Part shown: positions 56,601 through 64,000 of the stretch, one piece after another
Layout: the number at the start of each line of letters is the position of its first letter
Numbering within the stretch: position 1 is the stretch's first letter
Origin: Atrina japonica
Taxonomy: Eukaryota; Mollusca; Bivalvia; Pterioida; Pinnidae
Length of the DNA: 64,000 bases
Assembly (NCBI GenBank): GCA_030159075.1
Contig: BROG01000346.1
Coordinates: 506,501 to 570,500, forward strand
Direction: 5' to 3'
The notes under the pieces: model-generated
What the model was told of the DNA's origin: nothing
Databases searched by the model: none
The model's input: the letters and a program-made list of their open reading frames with translations, nothing else
Translations under genes and position numbers: made by a program

Positions 56601-59600
56601 AAATTACCTCAAGCAAATCTATTTAGTTTACAATTGTATAGCTGTCAAAAATAAAAGAATTGACTCATTTAACATTGAATTTGTTAATTAGAAATTATCA
56701 TTAGATATGTGATGCTAGACATTTGTATTTGTCAAGTACATGTATATGGAACCCACTTTCTCTCTTTTTCTTGCACTTCACTTCCTTACTTCATTCTGTC
56801 TTTCTCTCCTTATCTTGGATAAAAAACATCTCAGATACTAAAGTATAAATCCTAAAGATATCCAGGACACAGATACAAATCCGGCAAAAATGGACAAACA
56901 CGGGCCTCTGGAAACCAACAGGTAGGATCAAGTGCCATGGAGGAGTAAGCATCCCCCGTCGACCGGTCACACCCGCCGTGAGTCCACAGTCAATATCCAA
57001 TCCTTACCTCATTCTGTCTCTCCCCTTCTTCAGTATTAAAAAAAATCTGTTTTTCTTCAGGATATTTACTTCTGTGAAACAGTAAAAAGTATATACAAGT
57101 ATATGTGCATGCATGATGTATGTGTTTCATGTTTAGGTTTGGGTATTATTTATAGATATTTATATTTGTGATCGTGGATATATATATATATATGTAACAT
57201 TGTAGGATATAAATAATATATGTATGTGTAACATTGTAGAATACATATATACGTGTGGTTGAATATATACCTATGTATGCATGCATATTGAAAAATTATA
57301 TATACACCAATGGGTGATATAAATGTTTAACCAGGTAGTAGAAAATGTATGTATGTATGTATGTATGTATGTATGTATGTATGTATGTGTATATGTATGT
57401 ATGTATGTATGTATTTATGTATGTATGTATGTATGTATGTGTATATGTATGTGTATATATGTATAGTATATGTGTGTATATGTATATTATGTACATGTAT
57501 AACATGTGTGCATATGTATGTGTATAATTTTATCTATGTGTGTATGTATGTGTATAATTGTATGTATGCATGTATGTGTACTTATGTGAATGCACTTATG
57601 CATAAATATGTGTATTGAACTGACTCTTTGTGTATCGTGTTTAACTAAAGTATAAATTATGTCATGATTATTTGTCCTGAAAGAAAATAATATAAAAGGA
57701 AAAAAAAATGAAGTGTGGGGTCTACATCAACATTTCATTTTATTTATAATTATCATTTCTGACAATAACAAGTATTACCAAAATACATATTATTATCCAG
57801 AATAAAACTGCAGTTTTGTATAAAAATGTTTCCTTTTTCAGTTAGAATTATCTCACAATTCTTTCTTTTAATTTTCAGCCGGAACAAATCTTTCGTCTGT
57901 TTCACTAGGAGCGTTTTTTGGTGGTATTTTAACACGAAAAATTAGAATGACTCCGCGGAACTCATTTCGATTACTTTCCATTCTTTCAATATGTCATGTA
58001 ATTCTATTCTCATTTGGGCTTTTTCTTGGATGTGACCAACCAAAAATTATTGGCCCCGGCAGGTAAGTTTATTTAGAGAACAATTTGATCGCTCTTATAA
58101 GTTCTTTTTTTCCTGTGAACAGAAAAAAATCACATTACACAGTAAATGAAATTTCATGAAACATTTAGAGTACCTAAAAATCTTATACATCGTATTTCCA
58201 AATTTAAGTAGTAGTATCCCTCAGGCACCCGCATATGGAGTTTATATTTCACAAATGATCCGATATGCCAGGGCGTGTACAGCATATGAAGATTTCATAT
58301 ACAGAGGTAAAATACTCACTGACAAATTATTGACACAGGAATATCGAAAACCGCGTTTAATGTCAACGTTCCGCAAATTTTACGGTCGGTATAATAGTCT
58401 TGTTTGCGATTACTCTGTTTCACTAAGTGAAATGTTGAGTTGCCTTTTCGTTGGCGGTTGTTGAGACGTCTGTACCAATTGTGACGAGTATTCACTCCTC
58501 ACGAATTTCATTGGACTTGACTGTGGACTCACGGCGGGTGTGACCTGTCGACAGGGGGATGCTTACTCCTCCATGGCACCTCTTCGTTTCCAGAGGTCCG
58601 TGTTGGTCCATGTTACCGGATTTGTATCTATGTCCTGGACATTCTTTTGATTTATACTTTGGTATCTGAGATTTTTTATATATTTACACGGGATGCTAAA
58701 TTTTGAAATGATTATTGATATTATATATTTATGGCATTCAAAAATCACATCTTTCTCTACTTCAAAATATTTCTTTTCGTGGGTCCTAATAAGAACAGAT
58801 CGGAAATAAAACACATATCTGTGAATTGAAATGTTAATATGCTGAAAATTTAAAATGGCCCTAAAGAATATTGATAATGAAAACATCTTATACTAATGAG
58901 TGGCTAGTGTATGGAAAACATTCATGCATGATTTCTTTTCATAAATTTATTTTTGTTCTGTTGCTTCCTTCAGAATACATGGGGGAGAAAATGATATATC
59001 AAATCATTGCCAAACTAATTGTCAATGTGACGAAGATGAATACTTTCCGATATGTGGATCCAATGGAATGATGTTCCATTCTCCATGCTATGCAGGATGT
59101 TCCGAAATCCAGCGAGGTGGACGTGTAAGATCATTACATTGATAAATTTACCTATCGATCGATCGATCGATCGATCAGTCGGTCCGTCCATCCATTCATC
59201 CACCATCCATCATCATCATGTATATTCATCTATACATGTATATTTTTCTTTGTCTCTGCTTTTCATTTCAATAATGTATCTTCGATTTATTTATATCTGT
59301 CGCTTTTTATACATGTAATCATATATTACGTTCCTTAACAATACCGGATATTTAACTATGATATATATTTTCATAAGGAAAATCCAGATTATTTCGAAAT
59401 AAGTCATGCAAATCGTAGGAAAATTTGAAATTGAAGGACTTTGAATTACATAACAGAATATGTTTTTTTTTTTATAAAACAAGACGCTTTCTATTCTATG
59501 AAATGGACAGAATACTGGCAATCATATGTCAGATGGTATACTTGATACATATATGAGTGTGATAAATAACAATATAAAATTTCTAAAAATATCGACCAAT

Positions 59601-60489
59601 GATATGACGATGTTGCTACCATATTACAGTTATTCTCCAACTGTACATGTATACCTGATGGCAAAGCCAGAGCAGGACTATGTGAAACTGACTGTAAAAT
59701 GTTGTATCCTTGGGCAGCCATCAACTTTGTCGCCTCGCTGATAGGCGCACTTAGTATTAGTCCTAAGTTTCTAATAACTCTAAGGTATGTGTTTTCTATA
59801 TAAACTTGAGTAAAATTTAAAATATAAAGATAATTTTAATTTTGATATTTAAAAATCGTTACATAAATATGAAAAGTAATTTGTGTGCCGATGCAACGTC
59901 ATTATATATATATATATATATCAGACAGTAAATAAGGGTTCTTCGAAGTTTTGATGAACGCTTCTGTATGGTCTTATCATTTCGACAGAACTAAGTGGCT
60001 CCATGGCTTCATTGGTCTCTAGTCAGCGTGGTGGTGGGCCCCCTTGTAGCCTAAACTGATTCAATGACGAAGTTTGCCAGGCCGGTGGTGTCTGTGCGAG
60101 TACTTTGTAATTGGGGTTTCCCTCTCACCATTAGTAAAACTAGCAGCCACCATTAAAACTGACAAAATGTCGGATGTGGTGCAAAAACGCCGATAAAAAG
60201 GACAGGCAAAAACAATACTTCTTACTCCAGACGAGTCTGAACGCTGGCAGGGGATATAACTCAATATCCACATATTTTCCGATGTTTTATTTACTTTTTT
60301 GCGACTATCGGAAACCTGTGTAATATATGTTTTCATTTTTATTAGATGTGTGGCGGACAAGGATAAGTCTACTGCTATAGGTGTCAGCTCCTTCTCGACG
60401 TCAGCTTTTGGTATATATATTTTATATTTATATATTTTAAATGCATGAGATATTTAGTATTATATATATATATATATATCTCCAAGTGG

Positions 60490-60529
<40 letters not shown>

Positions 60530-60616
60530 TATTTACAGGAAATAAACGATTCTCGTGAGATGACACACATATAGATATATAGATAGATAGATAAACAGAA
60601 ATATAGACAGTTATAC

Positions 60617-60673
<57 letters not shown>

Positions 60674-60700
60674 GATAAACAGAAATATAGATAGTTATAC

Positions 60701-60738
<38 letters not shown>

Positions 60739-60920
60739 ACAGAAATATAGATAGTTATACAGATAGATAGATAGATAGATATAGATAGATAGATAAACAG
60801 AAATATAGATAGTTATACAGAAAAATAGATAGATAGATAAACAGAAATATAGATAGTTATACAGATAGATAAATAGATAGATAGATAGATAGATAGATAA
60901 ACAGAAATATAGATAGTTAT

Positions 60921-60984
<64 letters not shown>

Positions 60985-61274
60985 ACAGAAATATAGATAG
61001 TTATATAGATAGATAGATAGATAAACAGAAATATAGATAGTTATACAGATAGATAGATAGATACACAGAAATATAGATAGTTATACAGATAGATAGATAG
61101 ATAGATAGATAGATCAACAGAAATATAGATAGTTATACAGATAGATAGATATAGATAGATAGATAAACAGAAATATATAGTTATACAGATAGATAGATAA
61201 ATAAACAGAAATATAGATAGTTATACAAATAGATAGATAGATAGATAGATAAACAGAAATATAGATAGTTATAC

Positions 61275-61312
<38 letters not shown>

Positions 61313-61466
61313 ACAGAAATATAGATAGTTATACAGATAGATAGATAGATAAACAGAAATATAGATAGTTATACAGATAGATAGATAGAGAGATAAACAG
61401 AAATATAGATTGTTATACAGATAGATAGATAGATAGATAGATACACAGAAATATAGATAGTTATAC

Positions 61467-61516
<50 letters not shown>

Positions 61517-61538
61517 ACAGAAATATAGATAGTTATAC

Positions 61539-61576
<38 letters not shown>

Positions 61577-63517
61577 ACAGAAATATGGATAGTTATACAG
61601 ATAGATAGATTTTTGCTAGTTATACAGATAGATAGATCCTCATTAATTCATGTAGCCACGCCCGTCGAATCAAACAATTATATAGCAGATAAACAGAAAA
61701 AATAACAATTGACATATCGCCAAGTGTTTGACACATGGCTGTCCATGTGCACGTGCGTTTTGACGTCATTCGATTGTGATGTCATAATCACACAAGTGTT
61801 TGACGGGCAATTTAATTATGAAGTCATAATGGAAAGGTTTACCAAAAGTTACCGTGTTGGGCATTTGGCAATAGCTTAATTGGCTCAATTGACTCTTCTA
61901 AGTCATTGACATAGACTAATCCAATTGTTTCTTTAGGGGGTAAATGATTTAAACAAGGGATATATTTCATTTCCTTTTTATATTGACGTTATCAATCAAA
62001 CCAACGAATTAAATGCGCCAAGGTTCAGTGCTTAAAATAGTAGCAACGAATGTTCTTAATTCACCGTAATCCATATTTACATATTTCAAAATAACCTTGA
62101 GTAATAAAATGGATGACGAAAAAAGGTACAAATACTGACCCTGAATACCTTTTCTATGAAGCTTTCAAATCTTTGACATTAACATCTTTTATACTATGGT
62201 TATGTCACTTGGGTTATAATATCGTAAATTGGGATATTTCGGCCATTGTTTAATTTTGGCCAATTTGTTACCTTAAAATTGGCTAAAATTAAACCATCCA
62301 AAATATGTACACAATGTTTCTATCGGTACTTTTTAAAAATAATTCAGTGTTTCATAGACTTACTAACAAGGGGTTACACTGTGTGGGCGTGAATCCAATT
62401 CTAATTATTTTGTAATATTTTGATATTTCAAACCCCTGGAAATGTTCAACACGACAAGACCGAGATCTGATGGTACGCCAAATTTAAACATGATATAAAC
62501 ATAAATGGCTAAAATTTAACTGGCCAAAAATAATCCTTCATTTTATGACCGAAGTTGCCAAATTTTAGCAACGCCAAAATATCCCAATTTATGGTAGTTC
62601 GTATAGTAAAATACATGTACAAATAACTTGGTGGACTGGACTCATTAAAATAACACTGTCAAGAGTTATCGTTCCTACTTGTCAGCATACCTACGATTAT
62701 CAAGTTGATAAATAAAACGTTTTCCCCGTAATCTGTCATAACCGAAAAGTTGGTAAAGTAATATAAGGGTGATTACCAATCACAGCGGATAGGCCAGTAC
62801 TTACCAAGTTTCATGAATGGTCCAGAAGTCGAACAGAAACGTGACTGACAAGTTGCAAAATATTTTCATCATATATAAAGATTCTTTTTTTAAATTCATT
62901 ATTTTTTGTCTCTGAACAGGTTCAGAGCCGTCATTTGAAAACGTTGTTTCTTGAAAATTCAGTTTAACACAAATACTGTTGAATCATGGGGAGGAACCTA
63001 ACTCAGAGCAGGTACCAGTGTGTCCCCGATAGGGCACCTTACCAATCATAGAACTGACTGGTCCATACCAGTCTGTTCCAGTGAATGGTAAGCACCCTAA
63101 TGGTTACTCCGCTCGCCAAGTTATGTGAAACTGATAATAACGTTTTTACGACAATAATTAAAATGTTATTGCTTTTGGACAGCTTGGACTCTGTCGCCGA
63201 TTATTTTTGGACGAATCCTCGACACAACATGCAAAATATGGCAGTCACCATGTGAGTCCAAAGGCGCATGTGAACTATATGACACCAAGGACTTCCGGGT
63301 CGGAATCTATATATTCAGCATTGTACTCAAAGTGATTTCGTCAATGATTCAACTCCTAGCTTTATGGAAGGTGTGGAATTGGACAGACTGGAAAGAATCT
63401 GCCACACCCTTACCATTAGAAGCTGACGTAAAGGTTGAAACAAAAGCATTGCCAAACATTGATCACAATGACTTCAAAGTAAGATTTCATATAGAACATA
63501 ATGACAGTGGCCTGTAA
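48904..63517 (+). CDS. Organic anion transporting polypeptide (SLCO/OATP family), complete nine-exon gene
   Basis: Exons 48904-49639, 50649-50735, 52773-52976, 53205-53369, 57879-58062, 58974-59124, 59630-59784, 60346-60410 and 63183-63517 have GT-AG borders and matching phases; they total 2082 nt (693 aa), normal for the family. The start has A at -3 and G at +4, and an acceptor at 48878-48879 suggests a 5'UTR exon upstream. About twelve membrane segments are visible. The family signature [13 protein letters not shown] is at 282-294. The large loop after TM9 carries the Kazal-like domain with C449, 471, 475, 477, 486, 497, 501, 514, 516, 527 and 531, all eleven expected cysteines. Three NxS/T sequons lie in the loop before TM4. 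OATPs are plasma-membrane carriers for sodium-independent uptake of amphipathic organic anions. The subfamily cannot be assigned. The introns are full of mobile elements, none in the coding sequence. Confidence 0.95.
49806..50025 (+). mobile_element. SINE-A copy in OATP intron 1
   Basis: Head TTCCGTGGTCGTGTGGTTAG, GGTTGAGCTCC in place of the B box, body, and tail ATTGTTGTGTTTGGTGTAAG. Confidence 0.75.
50161..50492. mobile_element. TTAA-type MITE in OATP intron 1, diverged ends
   Basis: It keeps ACTTGCAATTGATTAATTCA, CACACTGGACCTGACC and CGCAAAATATATAGGAATAT of the family. The left end is AGAAGCATAAGCTGC. Confidence 0.68.
50649..50735 (+). CDS. OATP exon 2
   Basis: Acceptor TTACACAG, donor GTCAGT. 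Encodes [18 protein letters not shown] and TM5, which matches the family's GISAAxSIFGPALG block. Confidence 0.93.
50883..51097 (+). repeat. 51-bp tandem repeat in OATP intron 2, 4 copies
   Basis: GAGGTGAATATCACTTCTGC at 51-52-bp spacing (50883, 50934, 50985, 51037, partial at 51088). Confidence 0.88.
51138..51418 (-). pseudogene. Reverse-transcriptase fragment in OATP intron 2
   Basis: The minus strand encodes [20 protein letters not shown], then [17 protein letters not shown], a stop, [12 protein letters not shown] and, after a frame break, the catalytic YIDD (51141-51155). This is the core of a retroelement RT, of the kind whose C terminus reads [13 protein letters not shown] (see 58156). 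It is short and broken. Confidence 0.75.
51766..51860 (-). mobile_element. Truncated MITE, CGTAAATTGGGATATTTTGG family
   Basis: The plus strand matches the inverse of the right end of the copy at 62222-62594 (CGTCGCTAAAATTTGG, AATAAAATGAAGG). Confidence 0.65.
52062..52252 (+). mobile_element. SINE-A copy in OATP intron 2
   Basis: Head CATTGGCCTCCGTGGCAGAG, body, and tail AAATTGTTGAGTGTGGCGTA. Confidence 0.75.
52331..52706. mobile_element. 376-bp MITE in OATP intron 2, TA target site
   Basis: Ends CCGTAAATTGGGATATTTTG and inverse CGAAATATCACAATTTACGC, flanked by TA. It shares most of its length with 62222-62594. It ends 66 bp before exon 3. Confidence 0.82.
52773..52976 (+). CDS. OATP exon 3 (family signature)
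   Basis: Acceptor TTTTTTTAG, donor GTAATG. Contains [13 protein letters not shown] and TM6, then a basic cytoplasmic loop. Confidence 0.95.
53010..53058 (-). repeat. Retroelement 3' tail fragment in OATP intron 3
   Basis: AAATACCAAAGTAAAATGTC, CAGGATACA, ACAAGTCTGG match the inverse of the family end. Confidence 0.5.
53137..53200. repeat. (AAT)n(ATT)n palindromic microsatellite at the exon 4 acceptor
   Basis: About seven AAT units followed by about fifteen ATT units, ending only four bases before the exon. Confidence 0.92.
53205..53369 (+). CDS. OATP exon 4
   Basis: Acceptor TTATTTCAG, donor GTAAGA. Encodes [17 protein letters not shown] and TM7. The acceptor's pyrimidine region is an (ATT)n microsatellite. 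Confidence 0.93.
53617..53716. repeat. (AAT)n(ATT)n microsatellite in OATP intron 4
   Basis: Same palindromic arrangement as in intron 3, directly before the LINE remnant. Confidence 0.9.
54808..54827 (+). repeat. G homopolymer inside the LINE remnant
   Basis: About 20 consecutive G within the RT core between AATAAACC and CATTTATC. Confidence 0.85.
55436..55567 (+). repeat. 23-bp minisatellite inside the LINE remnant, ~6 copies
   Basis: Units AAACGGGAAGGAGGATTAAA with small changes replace a single AAATGGGAAGGGGG-type site in the ORF. Confidence 0.9.
56828..57000 (-). mobile_element. Retroelement 3' tail copy in OATP intron 4
   Basis: The minus strand ends with ACTTTAGTATCTGAGATG and contains TGTTTGTCCATTTTTGCCGG, CCAGAGGCCCGTG and GGCGGGTGTGACCGGTCGAC. 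Confidence 0.78.
57345..57480. repeat. (GTAT)n microsatellite
   Basis: GTAT/GTGTAT repeats; the Met-Tyr-Val-Cys open frames are not genes. Confidence 0.92.
57879..58062 (+). CDS. OATP exon 5
   Basis: Acceptor AATTTTCAG, donor GTAAGT. Encodes [19 protein letters not shown]9 and the first loop cysteine (LGCDQP). Confidence 0.93.
58156..58680 (+). pseudogene. C terminus plus 3' tail of a reverse-transcriptase retroelement, OATP intron 5
   Basis: An open frame from 58156 to 58464 contains [55 protein letters not shown], a C-terminal region I associate with bivalve/coral RT ORFs. It is followed at 58440-58680 by a noncoding tail (GTGGACTCACGGCGGGTGTG, GATGCTTACTCCTCCATGG, CAGAGGTCCGTG, TACTTTGGTATCTGAGA). 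The element is 5'-truncated. The clade is not certain. Confidence 0.75.
58974..59124 (+). CDS. OATP exon 6 (Kazal-like domain, first half)
   Basis: Acceptor CTTCCTTCAG, donor GTAAGA. Encodes [27 protein letters not shown], typical of the loop-9 domain. Confidence 0.94.
59156..59178. repeat. (CGAT)n microsatellite, OATP intron 6
   Basis: Self-complementary CGATCGAT run 32 bp after the exon 6 donor. Confidence 0.85.
59630..59784 (+). CDS. OATP exon 7 (Kazal-like domain end, TM10)
   Basis: Acceptor CATATTACAG, donor GTATGT. Encodes [25 protein letters not shown] and TM10. Confidence 0.93.
60003..60190 (+). mobile_element. SINE-A copy, degenerate, OATP intron 7
   Basis: AGCCTAAACTGATTCAATGA, TTTGTAATTGGGGTTTCCCT, CACCATTAAAACTGACAAAA, TGTGGTGCAAAAAC match the family in order. 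Confidence 0.65.
60346..60410 (+). CDS. OATP exon 8 (65-nt micro-exon)
   Basis: Acceptor TTTTTATTAG, donor GTATAT. Encodes [17 protein letters not shown] in the cytoplasmic loop and start of TM11; removing it would shift the frame. Confidence 0.9.
60560..61640. repeat. Compound GATA minisatellite in OATP intron 8
   Basis: About 19 copies of the phrase AACAGAAATATAGATAGTTA followed by TACA are separated by (GATA)3-15. A higher-order repeat with variable spacer rather than a plain microsatellite. Confidence 0.95.
62222..62594. mobile_element. 373-bp MITE in OATP intron 8, TA target site
   Basis: Ends TCGTAAATTGGGATATTTCG and inverse GCCAAAATATCCCAATTTAT, flanked by TA (62220-62221, 62595-62596). 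Sister of 52331-52706. Confidence 0.82.
63183..63517 (+). CDS. OATP exon 9 (C terminus)
   Basis: Acceptor GCTTTTGGACAG. Encodes [19 protein letters not shown]12 and a polar C-terminal tail ending in TAA at 63515-63517. Confidence 0.94.
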
Positions 63518-63522
63518 CTTAA

Positions 63523-63900
63523 AGGGGCATTAGCTGTGCTTTTTATTTTCTCAATCCCCTCCCCTTTACTGCTTCGATTGATATACAATAACAGGAAAAA
63601 GAGACATACACAGGCATAAAAATTCTTACATTCCTAAATATTTTGTGAAAATTGCTTGAGAAGCCCAGGATTGACAATTATTCGCTTGCAATTGATTAAT
63701 TCAAAAGGACAGGCCTAGTGTGGTGTTAATATGGATTTACTAAAATAGCATAGTAATAACACACTAGATATGTCCTTTTTCACAAAGTATATAGGAATAT
63801 AAGATCTTTTTATGCCTGTGTATGGCTCTTTTTTGTTATCGTTCATCTAATACAAGTAGTAACAGTAGCAAAACAAAAAAAAAAGAAAAAAAAAAGGAAT
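63523..63900. mobile_element. TTAA-type MITE immediately after the OATP stop codon
   Basis: TTAA at 63519-63522, one base after TAA, is followed by AGGGGCATTAGCTGTGCTTT and the family interior (TGATTAATTCAAAAGGACAG, CACAAAGTATATAGGAATAT). The right end is not recognisable. It forms the beginning of the OATP 3'UTR. I see no AATAAA up to the window end. Confidence 0.75.
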
Positions 63901-64000
63901 ATTGTTTTTGGTAAACACAATGCTTCTATACGTGTTACATTGATTTCTTAAGGGGGCTATACGATCTTTTTTGTAGCAAACGTAGGTTACGCGATTTATC

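Larger units (their letters stand above)
53735..56640 (+). pseudogene. L1/Tx1-like LINE ORF2 remnant in OATP intron 4
   Basis: A 5'-truncated ORF2 (no endonuclease) is readable through many frame breaks. Segments include [20 protein letters not shown] (53920), [16 protein letters not shown] (54250), [16 protein letters not shown] (54440), [10 protein letters not shown] (54690), [17 protein letters not shown] (54855), [15 protein letters not shown] (54950, catalytic DD intact in YADD), [25 protein letters not shown] (55240) and a C-terminal zinc knuckle [14 protein letters not shown] (56330). It lies in sense with the OATP gene and accounts for most of the 4.5-kb intron. It cannot make protein. 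Confidence 0.85.

Noticed and set aside
57296..57618. Met-Tyr-Val-Cys and His-Thr-Tyr-Ile repeat open frames
   Set aside because: Translations of a (GTAT)n microsatellite.

Overview
The window looks like gene-poor, repeat-rich nuclear DNA from a marine invertebrate, most likely a bivalve mollusc. Supporting signs are GT-AG introns, AT-rich intergenic DNA with many (AT)n and (GATA)n tracts, tRNA-derived SINEs with perfect target-site duplications, many TIR/foldback elements, Ty3/gypsy and L1/Tx1-like retroelements, and a retroelement 3' tail that resembles one I know from oysters. The organism call is inference. No prokaryotic operon, CRISPR array or true tRNA/rRNA gene is present.

Host genes. 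(1) Positions 1-840, minus strand: the first 280 codons of an intracellular leucine-rich-repeat protein, running off the left edge. (2) Positions 20045-21232, plus: an intact, intronless 395-aa rhodopsin-like GPCR. (3) Positions 25180-25713, minus: the terminal exon of a SWIM zinc-finger protein, probably transposon-derived. (4) Positions 48904-63517, plus: a complete nine-exon organic anion transporting polypeptide (SLCO/OATP) gene. All splice phases agree and the coding sequence is 2082 nt (693 aa), with the OATP signature and the 11-cysteine Kazal-like loop.

Mobile DNA. Positions 35404-45156 hold a young Ty3/gypsy-like LTR retrotransposon on the minus strand. Its two 1.15-kb LTRs are nearly identical, and it has a tRNA-Lys-type primer site and gag, pol and integrase reading frames. 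The gag-pol junction carries a canonical -1 frameshift signal: slippery TTTAAAC, 7-nt spacer, stem-loop. Pol has two frame breaks. Two degraded L1/Tx1-like LINE ORF2 remnants lie at 16490-18212 (split by two SINEs) and 53735-56640 (inside OATP intron 4). Two tRNA-derived SINE families (called A and B here) occur about eleven and seven times and share a 3' tail. One B copy has a different tRNA head. Several TIR families (TTAA- or TA-flanked) recur, and a retroelement 3'-tail family is scattered throughout.

Tandem repeats. These include a ~70-bp satellite (5337-6470), a palindromic TAATTA array (14245-14490), a 40-bp satellite (21604-22086), a 52-bp array (32359-32716), a 51-bp array in OATP intron 2, and a ~1.1-kb compound GATA minisatellite in OATP intron 8.

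I found no gene cluster that forms a new biological system. The most instructive material is the retrotransposon recoding signal and its rearranged primer-binding region, the SINE head exchange with shared tail, and the heavy intronic load of the OATP gene.
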